NCBI GenBank assembly: GCA_002400845.2
Contig: NVRK02000015.1
Location: 124,001-188,000, forward strand
DNA from: Hyphomicrobiales bacterium
GTDB taxonomy: Bacteria > Pseudomonadota > Alphaproteobacteria > Rhizobiales > Rhizobiaceae
Direction of reading: 5' to 3'
DNA: 64,000 nt
Both the position numbers and the translations under genes were made by a program. Position 1 is the stretch's first letter, and each line of letters starts with the position of its first letter. The notes under the pieces are model-generated. The model saw only the letters and a list, made by a program, of their open reading frames with translations, ran no database searches and was not told the DNA's origin. This document shows positions 1 to 8,569 of the stretch, one piece after another.

Positions 1-31
1 CAACTCCAGTATGAAATATATCTAAAGAGAA

Positions 32-60
32 ATCAGGCCCCGAACATATCGAGGCCTGAT
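32..60 (-). terminator. Terminator after the TRAP binding-protein gene
   Basis: An imperfect hairpin, ATCAGGCC and GGCCTGAT flanking an inner CGA/TCG pair, lies 13 bases past the stop of the minus-strand gene. On that strand it is followed by a T-rich run (ATTTCTCTTT). Any dctQM partner genes further left would be transcribed past this hairpin, so the binding protein may be made in excess of them. Confidence 0.7.
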
Positions 61-73
61 AAAGAAGTAACGA

Positions 74-1090
74 TTACTTAGCTAGGCCAAGTTGACGTAG
101 ATACACTAAGTGAGACTCAACCAAAGCTTTAGCTTCTGGTGTTGTCGCAAATTCACCCCATGCAGACTGCGCTGCATCACGGAATTTTTGACGCTCTTCT
201 GGAGCCCATACAGAAAGTGTAACGCCTTGCTTAACCAGTTTAGCGGCAGCTTCAGCATTTTTCTTCTCAAATGTTAGCGCTGTGCGTAGTGCAAGTGCTT
301 CCATTCCAACTTTCATAATACGCTGATGATTTTCAGGCATCGCGTCAAACTTAACTTTATTACAAGCTAGGTGATCTGAAGGCATTGAGTGAAAACCTGG
401 AAAGTTTGCATACTTAACAATGTCGTAAAGGCCAAGACCTACATTGTTTGCAAGACCAGATGCATCTGCACCGTCAATGATGCCAGTTTCAAGCGCTGTA
501 AAGATCTCTGTGAAATCCATCACGATTGGCTTAGCACCAAATTTTTCAAAGATTTTTGTTTCCATGCCAGGAGGCGAACGGAACTTCCAGTTTTTGAAAT
601 CAGCTATTTTAGTAATAGGCTTAGATGAAGCAAATGACTCTTGGCCATAAATCCACCAACCGATTAGTTCCATATCAAACTTGTTATATAGTTTTTGTGC
701 AGCGTCTAGACCACCACCATAATACAACCATGAAAGTTGTTGGTAAGGTGTGTCGTAACCACCCATGATATCGCCAACGAATTGGAACGCAGGGTTTTTA
801 CCAGTTTGGTAACCACCACCTGTCATGTCGCAATCGATAATGCCTGTTGCAGCAGCATCAAATGTTTCAACTGATTTAACAACTGATGAAGAATAGAACA
901 TTTCAATTTCTAGTGTGCCACCAGACATTGTTTGAATATCTTCAACATATTGTGCAGCAAGTTTACCAGAAACTGTTTCTGGCGCATAATGTGTTTGAAT
1001 ACGTAGTTTAGTAGTATCTGCAGCTAAAGCTGAACCAGCAAGTAAACCTGTTACTGCGAGACCGGCAAGTGCCTTTTTAATAATTTTCAT
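74..1090 (-). CDS. TRAP transporter solute-binding protein, DctP family
   Basis: This is the periplasmic binding protein of a TRAP (tripartite ATP-independent) transporter, 338 aa, the usual family length. Residues 1-23 form a clear signal peptide ending ALA. A KFRSPPG motif near residue 170 carries the arginine that in this family binds the substrate carboxylate. The start is supported by AGGAGG about eight bases upstream. The membrane subunits (DctQ, DctM) are not in the window and may lie to the left. It is transcribed away from a GntR regulator and neighbours sugar-acid genes, so a sugar acid is the likely cargo; that is inference. The exact ligand cannot be read from the sequence. Confidence 0.92.
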   Translation of the reverse strand: MKIIKKALAGLAVTGLLAGSALAADTTKLRIQTHYAPETVSGKLAAQYVEDIQTMSGGTLEIEMFYSSSVVKSVETFDAAATGIIDCDMTGGGYQTGKNPAFQFVGDIMGGYDTPYQQLSWLYYGGGLDAAQKLYNKFDMELIGWWIYGQESFASSKPITKIADFKNWKFRSPPGMETKIFEKFGAKPIVMDFTEIFTALETGIIDGADASGLANNVGLGLYDIVKYANFPGFHSMPSDHLACNKVKFDAMPENHQRIMKVGMEALALRTALTFEKKNAEAAAKLVKQGVTLSVWAPEERQKFRDAAQSAWGEFATTPEAKALVESHLVYLRQLGLAK

Positions 1091-1166
1091 AAATCTTTCC
1101 TCCTAAAAAAATGCGCCGAATTATAAGCGCATACACTAACAATTTGAGTTGCCCCATATTGCGTAT

Positions 1167-1256
1167 TGTTAACGATAACAGTACTTTTTGAAATTACAAG
1201 CAGAAATTCGAATTATTTCATAATTTCGCCATTATTTACAAAACACGAAATTATGA
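1167..1256. promoter_or_regulatory. Divergent dctP/gntR control region with inverted repeats
   Basis: The 206-bp gap between dctP and the GntR gene holds three symmetrical elements. TGTTA and TAACA flank ACGA at 1167-1180. AATTCGAATT is a perfect palindrome at 1205-1214. TCATAATTTCG at 1218-1228 is exactly complementary to CGAAATTATGA at 1246-1256, with 17 bases between. GntR regulators often bind such sites between themselves and their targets, so these are operator candidates. Which one is used is not known. Confidence 0.5.
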
Positions 1257-1296
1257 TAGAAGGTAAATGGTTCAATTATACAATCGGTATTAGCAG

Positions 1297-2013
1297 ATGT
1301 CAGAAAATCACAACCTTTATTCATCCCTTCAAATCTATGATGATTTACGTGGAAAATTAATAACAGCTTGCTTCAAGCCAGGCGAAAAACTCAAATCAGA
1401 AGTGTTACGCCAAGAATACGATTGCGCAGCAAGCACCATGCGAGAGGTGCTGTTCAGGCTGTCCTGCAAGGGGTTTGTCGACTTTCAGGAGCAACGCGGC
1501 TTTAGAGTTCCGTTCACTTCGCGCGTAGCCCTACACGATTTAACGCAGATGAGAATCATACTAGAAACACAGGGCGTAAAAATGTCCATGGACCACCCAA
1601 CGATCGAGTGGCACGCAAAACTTAATGCCGCTCATCACAAGCTAGCCCACATCGAAAGCACCATGTGGAAAACTGGCGATGTTCAGCCGTATGTTTACAT
1701 CTGGAACGATGCAGAATGGGAATTTCACGAAACTCTAATCATGTTTTGCGGGTCTCAAATTTTGCGCGCAACTCACAAAAACATCTACGCTCGGTTTCGT
1801 CAGCACTTGGTTTCTGGCTTGAACCATTTTGGTTTTAGAGAAAAAAATGTGCGCGAACATGCTGCTATTTTAGAGGCTGTTTTAGCAGGAGATGCAGAAC
1901 TTTGCGCCAAGCGAATCCACGATCACCTGATGATAAATATGGACAATGAAAAGTTTTATGGCACAGCAACAAGTGCCACCAAAATAAATAAAAAAGGGCC
2001 ACATAACACGTAG
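1297..2013 (+). CDS. GntR-family transcriptional regulator (FCD subfamily)
   Basis: A 238-aa DNA-binding regulator. Residues about 12-75 form a GntR winged helix (PGEKLKSEVLRQEYDCAAST then MREVLFRLSCKGFV), and residues about 85-225 are an all-helical FCD effector domain in which HETL and H-rich helices supply likely metal or ligand contacts. It is divergent from the TRAP binding protein and upstream of the sugar-acid genes, so it probably represses them until a sugar acid binds. The ATG at 1297 has no strong Shine-Dalgarno sequence. The recognition helix is a little degenerate compared with typical FadR relatives. Confidence 0.88.
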   Translation: MSENHNLYSSLQIYDDLRGKLITACFKPGEKLKSEVLRQEYDCAASTMREVLFRLSCKGFVDFQEQRGFRVPFTSRVALHDLTQMRIILETQGVKMSMDHPTIEWHAKLNAAHHKLAHIESTMWKTGDVQPYVYIWNDAEWEFHETLIMFCGSQILRATHKNIYARFRQHLVSGLNHFGFREKNVREHAAILEAVLAGDAELCAKRIHDHLMINMDNEKFYGTATSATKINKKGPHNT

Positions 2014-2040
2014 CCCCCTCAAAATAATTTACAATCCACA

Positions 2041-2067
2041 AAGCTTAATCTCGTAAGGATTGAGCTT
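2041..2067 (+). terminator. Hairpin between convergent gntR and denD-like genes
   Basis: AAGCTTAATC pairs with GATTGAGCTT across a 7-base loop. On the plus strand the one imperfect position is a G-U wobble; on the minus strand it is a mismatch. So it fits best as the end of the regulator transcript. There is no clear T run, which lowers confidence. Confidence 0.35.
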
Positions 2068-2075
2068 CACATAAA

Positions 2076-3053
2076 CTAGCCTTCAAAATCATCTTCCAGG
2101 TAAACTTTGATAATTTCTTCAAAATTACTTTCAGCCGTAAAGCCCAACTCAATTGCCCGAGCAGGATCAAAATTACGTGGCCAATTGTCCACAATAGAAA
2201 TGATATCTTGATCTGGAACACGCTTGATTAGTTTCACGGCATCTTCGCCTGCTACTTTACCAAGTGCTTCAATTTGTTCAGCCACAGTGCACGAAACGCC
2301 AGGAAGATTTAGGCTTCGTCTGCCATCAAGCAGCGAAGTATCGAGCGTTGCGGCATGTGCAAAAAACTTTGCAGCTGAACGCGGCGAAGCGTGCCAATGG
2401 CGCACATCATCACTCACTGGCAAAATTGCTTCAACGCCATTTAGCGGTTCGCGAATAATTCCTGAGAAAAATGACGATGCTGCCAAATTTGGTTTTCCGG
2501 GACGCACGCAAATGGTTGGGAGACGAACTGACAATCCATCAATATAACCTTTTCTGCTGTAATCAGAAACAAGCAATTCAACCATCGCTTTTTGAGCGCC
2601 GTAAGACGTTTTTGGAGCGCATAAAAAATCGTCGTCAATCTTATTTGGAAAGGGCCCACCAAACACAGCAATTGATGAAGCAAAAACCAAACGTGGAATA
2701 TATTTTTCACCACTGGATACATGCTTTTCTCGTAAAGCTTCAAGCAGATTCCATCCCCCTTTAGAATTGATATCCCAGCCTTTATCAAAATCTTTTTCAG
2801 CTTCACCAGAAACAATTGCCGCTAGGTGAAAAATAACATCCGCCTCTAAATTAGCCAAAACTTTTGACTGTTCAGGGTCTGCGATATTGCCACTTAAAAC
2901 TTTAACTGGAAAACTTGATTGCGAAACTTTTGCGTCAACCACATCGTATAAAATTAACTCTGAAATTTCACGATCATCCAGACCATTTTCGATCAGATAA
3001 TTCGCTACTTTTTGGCCTACCATTCCGGCACCGCCCAAAATCAAAATTTTCAT
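2076..3053 (-). CDS. denD: DenD-like NAD-dependent sugar-acid dehydrogenase (D-erythronate dehydrogenase family)
   Basis: An extended short-chain dehydrogenase/epimerase-fold enzyme of 325 aa. The nucleotide-binding motif GGAGMVG is at residues 8-14 and the catalytic SYGAQK (YxxxK) near residue 150. Stretches such as FHLAAIVSGEAE, RLPTICVRPGKPN and DDVRHWHASPRSA are characteristic, as I remember them, of D-erythronate dehydrogenase DenD, which oxidises D-erythronate to 2-oxo-tetronate. It faces the sugar-acid operon across an 82-136 bp gap and probably shares its regulator. The downstream partners of the erythronate route (kinase, isomerases) are not in view, so a different sugar-acid substrate is possible. 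Confidence 0.75.
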   Translation of the reverse strand: MKILILGGAGMVGQKVANYLIENGLDDREISELILYDVVDAKVSQSSFPVKVLSGNIADPEQSKVLANLEADVIFHLAAIVSGEAEKDFDKGWDINSKGGWNLLEALREKHVSSGEKYIPRLVFASSIAVFGGPFPNKIDDDFLCAPKTSYGAQKAMVELLVSDYSRKGYIDGLSVRLPTICVRPGKPNLAASSFFSGIIREPLNGVEAILPVSDDVRHWHASPRSAAKFFAHAATLDTSLLDGRRSLNLPGVSCTVAEQIEALGKVAGEDAVKLIKRVPDQDIISIVDNWPRNFDPARAIELGFTAESNFEEIIKVYLEDDFEG

Positions 3054-3134
3054 TAATTACTCCTAAATATTTAAAAATGCGCCAACACCTAAAATAGGGA
3101 AAAAAATAAAAAGGGCTAGTATTCGTTTCAACTT

Positions 3135-3152
3135 TTTGTATTTAAGTACAAA
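3135..3152. promoter_or_regulatory. Near-perfect 18-bp palindrome, candidate operator of the sugar-acid operon
   Basis: TTTGTATTTAAGTACAAA is symmetrical at 16 of 18 positions. It sits between the divergent denD-like gene and the dehydrogenase that opens the operon, just upstream of that gene's TTG start. TTGTA/TACAA half-sites are known for several FCD-type GntR regulators of sugar-acid genes, although usually closer together. The neighbouring GntR protein is the obvious candidate to bind it. Confidence 0.5.
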
Positions 3153-3189
3153 GCAAATGGCAAAAATTCATCAAAACAAGGAGAGTATA

Positions 3190-3939
3190 TTGACCAGAAA
3201 ATTACGCCTAGAAAACAAGAAGGCAATTATTAGCGCTTCTGGGCAAGGCATTGGAAAAGCTACAGTTATAGCAATGGCTGATGAAGGTGCTAAGGTTTTT
3301 GCAACCGATATCAATGAGCAGGCATTAGGAGAATTAGACGCCCTAAACCATCCCAACATTGAGACCTTCGTTATGGACGTTTTAGATGAACAATCTGTTT
3401 TAGATGGAATAAAACGCGCTGACCCAGATATATTATTTAACTGCGCAGGCTTCGTTCACAACGGTACTATCTTAGATGTAACAGAGGCTGATTTGGACTT
3501 CGCTTTTGACCTAAATGTGCGTGCAATGGTGCGCACAATTAAGGCGGCATTACCTGCAATGTTAGAACGCAAAAGTGGTGCAATAATTAACATGTCTTCA
3601 GCTTGTTCATCCGTCCTTGGCGCACCAAGTCGCTTTGCCTATGGAACAAGTAAAGCTGCCGTTATCGGCCTAACCAAATCTGTTGCAAAAGACTTCATTA
3701 CAGATGGCATAAGGTGCAACGCAATTTGCCCTGGTACTGTTGATAGCCCATCACTTCATGAACGCTTAAAAGCAACAGGCGACTATGAAGGCGCATTAAA
3801 AACTTTCATCGCTCGCCAGCCTATGGGCCGCATTGCAAAGGCAGATGAAATTGCAGCATTGGCAGTTTATTTGGCTTCTGATGAGTGCGGATTTACCACC
3901 GGCCAAGCACACGTAATTGACGGCGGATGGTCTAGCTAA
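3190..3939 (+). CDS. SDR dehydrogenase, 2-keto-3-deoxy-L-fuconate / 3-deoxy-sugar-acid 4-dehydrogenase type
   Basis: A classical NAD-dependent short-chain dehydrogenase of 249 aa. The SASGQGIG cofactor motif lies at 16-22, NCAG near 84-87, Ser137, and Tyr151/Lys155 in the YGTSK active site. FNCAGFVHNGTILD and IRCNAICPGTVDSPSLHERL closely match bacterial 2-keto-3-deoxy-L-fuconate dehydrogenase and its animal relative BDH2/DHRS6. I place the start at a TTG: AAGGAG lies six bases before it and the length then equals the family's, whereas upstream ATGs (3136, 3157) lack a ribosome site. It would oxidise the C4 hydroxyl of a 2-keto-3-deoxy acid, making the substrate for the next gene. Confidence 0.88.
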   Translation: MTRKLRLENKKAIISASGQGIGKATVIAMADEGAKVFATDINEQALGELDALNHPNIETFVMDVLDEQSVLDGIKRADPDILFNCAGFVHNGTILDVTEADLDFAFDLNVRAMVRTIKAALPAMLERKSGAIINMSSACSSVLGAPSRFAYGTSKAAVIGLTKSVAKDFITDGIRCNAICPGTVDSPSLHERLKATGDYEGALKTFIARQPMGRIAKADEIAALAVYLASDECGFTTGQAHVIDGGWSS

Positions 3940-4005
3940 ACAAGACACTTATTTTAAAATTCACCACACAAAACACTTATCAAAACCCATAAGAAAGTTA
4001 AGTAT

Positions 4006-4854
4006 ATGAAACTCGTAAGATACGGAAAAATCGGCGAAGAAAAACCAGGCATCATTGATGCAGATGGAAAAATTCGCGACCTGTCTGCTCACGTAAGCGA
4101 CATTAATGGTGCATCTATTTCTTCAAAATCACTCGCTGAAATCGCAAAAATTGACATCAACTCTTTAGACGTTGTTGAAGGCAATCCACGCCTTGGTTCA
4201 TGTGTAACTGGCATTGGCAAATTCATGTGCATCGGCCTTAACTACTCTGACCATGCAGCTGAAACTGGCGCAGAAATTCCTGAGCACCCAATCCTATTTC
4301 AAAAAGCAACCTCAGCAGTTGTTGGCCCAAATGATGATGTTTACATCCCTCGCAACTCTACAGCCACAGACTGGGAAGTTGAGCTGGGTGTCATTATTGG
4401 AGAAAAGTGTAAGTATGTAGACGAAAAAAACGCGCTAGATTATGTTGCTGGTTATTGCGTAATCAACGATGTATCTGAGCGTGACTTTCAAACAAAACTT
4501 ACAGGTCAATGGACCAAAGGTAAGTCTTGCGACACGTTTGGCCCAACCGGCCCGTATCTTGTAACCAAAGACGAAATCAAAGACATTCAAAATCTTGATA
4601 TGACTTTGAACGTTAATGGCAAGCGCATGCAAACTGGCACAACATCTACCATGATCTTTACGGTTGCTGAATGTATTTCTCACCTATCGCAATTAATGAC
4701 ACTTCACCCAGGTGACGTTATTTCTACAGGCACACCTCCAGGTGTTGGCATGGGCATTAAACCAGAGCCTATCTACCTAAAAGAAGGTGACACAATGGAA
4801 GTTTGGATCGAAGGTTTGGGAACTCAAAACCAAACAGTAAAGAAAGACGCTTAA
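4006..4854 (+). CDS. FAH-family 2,4-diketo-3-deoxy-sugar-acid hydrolase
   Basis: A 282-aa fumarylacetoacetate hydrolase-family enzyme. The C-terminal catalytic domain (about residues 70-280) has the LNYSDHAAE, EVELGVIIG and STGTPPGVGMG motifs; the two E residues in EVELG and a later D bind the Mg2+ or Mn2+ ion. Relatives next to KDF dehydrogenases cleave 2,4-diketo-3-deoxy-L-fuconate or -rhamnonate to pyruvate and lactate, and pentonate analogues to pyruvate and glycolate. It follows the dehydrogenase by 66 bp and the next SDR starts two bases after its stop, so they are co-transcribed. The same family also contains ureidoglycolate lyase, but this operon gives no support for that role. Confidence 0.87.
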   Translation: MKLVRYGKIGEEKPGIIDADGKIRDLSAHVSDINGASISSKSLAEIAKIDINSLDVVEGNPRLGSCVTGIGKFMCIGLNYSDHAAETGAEIPEHPILFQKATSAVVGPNDDVYIPRNSTATDWEVELGVIIGEKCKYVDEKNALDYVAGYCVINDVSERDFQTKLTGQWTKGKSCDTFGPTGPYLVTKDEIKDIQNLDMTLNVNGKRMQTGTTSTMIFTVAECISHLSQLMTLHPGDVISTGTPPGVGMGIKPEPIYLKEGDTMEVWIEGLGTQNQTVKKDA

Positions 4855-4856
4855 TC

Positions 4857-5603
4857 ATGAACAACTACGACCTTAATGGCGAAGTTGCAGTAATTACAGG
4901 TGCCGCACAAGGCATCGGTTTTGCCGTAGCAGAACGCTTTATAAAATCTGGCGCCATTGTTTGTTTGCTAGACATTGATACCACACTCTTAGAGCTTGCT
5001 AAAAAAGCTTTAGGCGAAAACGCCCATACCTATGTTGCCGATATTACAGATTTTGATGGCATCAAAAAAACCACAGATGCAATTGCCGTTAAATTTGGTA
5101 AGATTTCTATTGCAGTAAATTCAGCTGGTGTTGCTGGCATGACCTCTTCACTTGAAGAGTATCCACTTGATGAGTGGAATAAAATTATGAACATTAATGT
5201 AAATGGCACATTTCATGTTTGTAAAGCAGTTGTGCCACACATGAAGGCTAATAAATATGGCCGCATCATCAACATTGCTTCAATTGCCGGCAAAGAAGGC
5301 AACCCAAATGCCAGTGCATATTCTGCATCAAAAGCAGCAGTTATTGGCCTTACAAAATCGCTTGGTAAAGAACTTGCAGACATGGACATTGCAGTAAACT
5401 GCATTACACCAGCGGCGGCTAAAACCAAAATATTCGACCAAATTTCACAAGAATTTATCGACTTTATGTTGGCAAAAATCCCGCGCGGTCGTTTCTTAAA
5501 AGTTGAAGAAGTAGCCTCAATGGTTAGCTGGTTAGCAAGCAGTGAAAACAGCTTCACAACTGCTGGCGTATTCGACATTTCGGGTGGACGAGCAACCTAC
5601 TAA
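4857..5603 (+). CDS. SDR-family sugar or sugar-acid dehydrogenase
   Basis: A second classical short-chain dehydrogenase, 248 aa. It has TGAAQGIG at 14-21, NSAG near 88-91, Ser142 and Tyr155/Lys159 (YSASK). The ATG at 4857 follows the hydrolase stop by two bases; a longer reading into the hydrolase gene is not needed. In such operons this enzyme often oxidises the free aldose to its lactone, or works on a keto-deoxy acid. The proline-rich PAAAKT segment after the catalytic region replaces the common PGxxxT motif. Substrate is unknown; the position suggests the same sugar-acid route. Confidence 0.82.
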   Translation: MNNYDLNGEVAVITGAAQGIGFAVAERFIKSGAIVCLLDIDTTLLELAKKALGENAHTYVADITDFDGIKKTTDAIAVKFGKISIAVNSAGVAGMTSSLEEYPLDEWNKIMNINVNGTFHVCKAVVPHMKANKYGRIINIASIAGKEGNPNASAYSASKAAVIGLTKSLGKELADMDIAVNCITPAAAKTKIFDQISQEFIDFMLAKIPRGRFLKVEEVASMVSWLASSENSFTTAGVFDISGGRATY

Positions 5604-5715
5604 TATAATTTTACAACATTTTGGCGCATTCAATAAAAGCAATTTAAATCAATTAATTAAAACTAAGTTTAAAGTGCTTACAAAAGTTAATAACGAACAT
5701 GAGAAATGAAAAGTT

Positions 5716-6684
5716 ATGAAAAAAGATCTCCTAACATTTTGCGGTATAAATGACCGGATGCGCGAAAAGCTAGAGCCAAGCTTTACCATACACGAAATGA
5801 AAGACATTGATAATCTTGATGCCTTTTTGGACCAATATGGTGAAAAGATTGAAGCCGTCGCAACCACTGGACATGACGGTTGCCCACAAGCAGTTTTAGA
5901 CCGCCTTCCAAACTTAAAAATCATGTCTAGCTATGGCGTTGGTTATGATGCGATTGACACAGATGCAGCGATTGCGCGTGATGTTATTGTTACGCATACA
6001 CCCAATGTTTTAAACAACGATGTTGCAAACACAGCAATCATGTTGATGTTGGCAGTAAGCCGTAACCTAATTGTCGATGACAAGTGGGTAAGAGAAGGCA
6101 ATTGGGTTAACAAAGGTGCGGCCCCTCTTACGCAATCTATTGAAGGCAAAAAAGTTGGCATATTGGGAATGGGCCGTATTGGCGAAACCATTGCTGAAAA
6201 ACTTCAAGTTTTTAATTGCGAAGTAAGCTACCATTCAAGAAGTAAAAAAGAAGTAGCACATACTTATTACGATAGCCTTTTAGACATGGCGAAAGATGTT
6301 GAATATCTAATTGCGATTTTACCAGGTGGCGCAAACACAGACAAAATCGTCAACAAGCAAGTGATTGAAGCACTTGGGCCCCAAGGTACATTTATCAATG
6401 TCGCTCGCGGCTCTGTTGTTGATGAACCAGAATTGGTTTCAGCCCTTAAAGATGGGCGCCTTGGGGCTGCAGGTCTTGATGTATTTGTTGATGAACCAAA
6501 CGTACCAACAGAATTATTCGATTTAGACAATGTAATTTTATTACCGCATGTTGGCAGTGCTACAGTGCAAACACGCGAAGCCATGGGCGATTTAACCGTT
6601 GAAAATATCGTGCGTTATTTTGCAGAAGGCAAAGTAACCGCGCCCGTTTGGGAATGCGCAGACCACCCTGCCGCCCAAAAATAA
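5716..6684 (+). CDS. D-isomer 2-hydroxyacid dehydrogenase, glyoxylate/hydroxypyruvate reductase type
   Basis: A 322-aa NAD(P)-dependent reductase. The Rossmann motif GMGRIG is at 151-156 and the catalytic triad reads Arg231 (VARGS), Glu260 (FVDEP) and His278 (LPHVGSAT), all intact. Enzymes of this group reduce glyoxylate or hydroxypyruvate, or oxidise D-2-hydroxyacids. If the operon splits a pentonate into pyruvate and glycolate, or a 6-deoxyhexonate into pyruvate and lactate, this protein could interconvert the two-carbon or three-carbon product. That link is inferred from position between the SDR and the dehydratase. Confidence 0.87.
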   Translation: MKKDLLTFCGINDRMREKLEPSFTIHEMKDIDNLDAFLDQYGEKIEAVATTGHDGCPQAVLDRLPNLKIMSSYGVGYDAIDTDAAIARDVIVTHTPNVLNNDVANTAIMLMLAVSRNLIVDDKWVREGNWVNKGAAPLTQSIEGKKVGILGMGRIGETIAEKLQVFNCEVSYHSRSKKEVAHTYYDSLLDMAKDVEYLIAILPGGANTDKIVNKQVIEALGPQGTFINVARGSVVDEPELVSALKDGRLGAAGLDVFVDEPNVPTELFDLDNVILLPHVGSATVQTREAMGDLTVENIVRYFAEGKVTAPVWECADHPAAQK

Positions 6685-6715
6685 GATCCATTAAATTACA
6701 AAACGAGGTGCCAAA

Positions 6716-8524
6716 ATGGCAAACACCCCAGACGATAAAAAGAAAACACAATTACGCTCTCAACTTTGGTTTAACAATCCAGATGACCCAGAAATGACAG
6801 CACTCTATTTAGAGCGCTACATCAATTACGGACTAACCAGAGAAGAGCTACAATCAGGAAAACCAATCATTGCCATTGCGCAAACTGGTTCTGATTTATC
6901 ACCTTGTAACCGACACCATATCGAACTTGCAAAGCGTGTTCGTGATGGCATCATTGCATCTGGTGGCACACCAATGGAAATTCCAGTGCATCCAATTCAA
7001 GAAACAGGCAAGCGCCCAACCGCAATGTTGGACAGAAACCTTGCTTACCTTTCATTGGTTGAAACACTTTATGGCTATCCAATTGATGGCGTTGTGTTGA
7101 CCATTGGCTGTGATAAAACGACCCCTGCTCTTTTAATGGCGGCAGCAACGGTAAACATTCCTGCAATCGCATTATCAGTTGGCCCAATGTTAAACGGCTA
7201 TTTTAAAGGCGAACGCACTGGCTCTGGCACTATCGTTTGGAAAGCACGCGAAATGTTAGCGGCTGGCGAAATTGACAATGATGGATTTACTGAACTTGTA
7301 GCATCTTCTGCGCCCTCTGTTGGTTATTGCAACACAATGGGTACAGCTTCAACTATGAATTCATTGGCAGAATCGCTTGGTATGCAATTACCAGGTTCTG
7401 CGGCAATTCCAGCACCGTATCGTGAGCGCGGCCAAATTTCTTACGAAACTGGCAAGCGCATTGTTGAGATGGTTCATGAAGATTTAAAACCTACCGACAT
7501 TATGACACGCGAAGCATTTGAAAACGCAATTGTTGTTAACTCTGCAATTGGTGGCTCTACAAATGCGCCAATTCACTTAAACGCAATTGCACGCCATTTA
7601 GGTGTTCCACTCAGCAATGATGACTGGCAAAATCTTGGCCTTAAAATACCACTGCTTGTTAACTTACAGCCAGCTGGCGAATATTTAGGTGAAGATTATC
7701 ACCACGCAGGCGGTGTGCCAGCAGTAATTGGTGAGTTGATAAAAGCTGACCTATTCCCACATAAAGATGTAATTACTGCCAATGGTAAAAGCATGAATGA
7801 GAATTGCAGCAAACTTTTAAGCTCGGACGAAAAAGTCATTAAAACAGCGGCAGAACCAATGCTGCAAAATGCAGGATTCATAAACCTTAAGGGTAATCTG
7901 TTTGATTCTGCCATTATGAAAACCAGCGTTATTTCACCAAGCTTTAGAGAGCGTTATTTGTCTAACCCAGATGATATGGAAGCCTTTGAAGGCATCGCTG
8001 TTGTTTTTGATGGGCCAGAAGATTTCCACAAACGCATTGATGATCCCAAATTAGGCATTACAGAAAAAAGTGTATTGTTCATGCGTGGTACTGGACCAAA
8101 AGGATATCCAGGCGGCGCCGAAGTTGTGAACATGCGCCCACCTGCTTACCTCATTAAAAAGGGTATCGATTCGCTGGCCTGTATTGGTGATGGTCGTCAA
8201 TCTGGAACCTCTGGTTCTCCTTCCATCTTGAACGCTTCACCAGAAGCCGCAGATGGTGGCGGATTAGCACTTATTCAAACAGGAGATAAAGTACGCATCG
8301 ACTTGAAAAAGTGTACTGCTGACATGCTTGTTCCAATTGAAGAGCTTAAAAATCGCGCGGCAGAACTTGAGAAAAATGGTGGATTTCCCATGCCAGAAAG
8401 TCAGTCGCCTTGGCAGCAATACTTTAGAGAAATGGTTCAGCCATTCTCAGAAGGCATGGTATTGCGCGATGCGCCTAACTATAAAGGCATTGCACAAAAA
8501 TATGTGCCCCGTAACAATCACTAA
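6716..8524 (+). CDS. IlvD/Edd-family sugar-acid dehydratase, D-xylonate dehydratase-like
   Basis: A 602-aa [Fe-S] dehydratase that removes water from an aldonic acid to give the 2-keto-3-deoxy acid. Cys64 (SPCNR), Cys132 (IGCDKTTP) and Cys205 ([10 protein letters not shown]) are the three cluster ligands. Motifs such as DMTALYLER-like, [12 protein letters not shown] and [20 protein letters not shown] match Caulobacter XylD over the full length. It supplies the substrate of the first SDR. XylD relatives also accept other pentonates and hexonates, so D-xylonate is a good but unproven guess. It starts 31 bp after the hydroxyacid dehydrogenase, preceded by GAGG. Confidence 0.9.
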   Translation: MANTPDDKKKTQLRSQLWFNNPDDPEMTALYLERYINYGLTREELQSGKPIIAIAQTGSDLSPCNRHHIELAKRVRDGIIASGGTPMEIPVHPIQETGKRPTAMLDRNLAYLSLVETLYGYPIDGVVLTIGCDKTTPALLMAAATVNIPAIALSVGPMLNGYFKGERTGSGTIVWKAREMLAAGEIDNDGFTELVASSAPSVGYCNTMGTASTMNSLAESLGMQLPGSAAIPAPYRERGQISYETGKRIVEMVHEDLKPTDIMTREAFENAIVVNSAIGGSTNAPIHLNAIARHLGVPLSNDDWQNLGLKIPLLVNLQPAGEYLGEDYHHAGGVPAVIGELIKADLFPHKDVITANGKSMNENCSKLLSSDEKVIKTAAEPMLQNAGFINLKGNLFDSAIMKTSVISPSFRERYLSNPDDMEAFEGIAVVFDGPEDFHKRIDDPKLGITEKSVLFMRGTGPKGYPGGAEVVNMRPPAYLIKKGIDSLACIGDGRQSGTSGSPSILNASPEAADGGGLALIQTGDKVRIDLKKCTADMLVPIEELKNRAAELEKNGGFPMPESQSPWQQYFREMVQPFSEGMVLRDAPNYKGIAQKYVPRNNH

Positions 8525-8542
8525 GTGTAACAATCACTAAAT
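8511..8542 (+). repeat. 16-bp tandem duplication across the dehydratase stop codon
   Basis: GTAACAATCACTAA occurs twice with a 16-base period. The first copy carries the dehydratase stop codon (8522-8524) and the second lies in the intergenic space. A short TCACT/AGTGA hairpin follows the second copy. This looks like a recent slippage duplication. Confidence 0.8.
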
Positions 8543-8569
8543 AAGTGACTGATAAAATAGGAGTAGAAT

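Noticed and set aside
1166-1360. Open frame of 64 aa overlapping the GntR start
   Set aside because: Lies across the operator-like repeats and into the regulator gene in another frame; no ribosome site or family features.
2441-2815. Open frame of 124 aa inside the denD-like gene
   Set aside because: Same strand but different frame of a well-supported enzyme; composition is unlike a protein.
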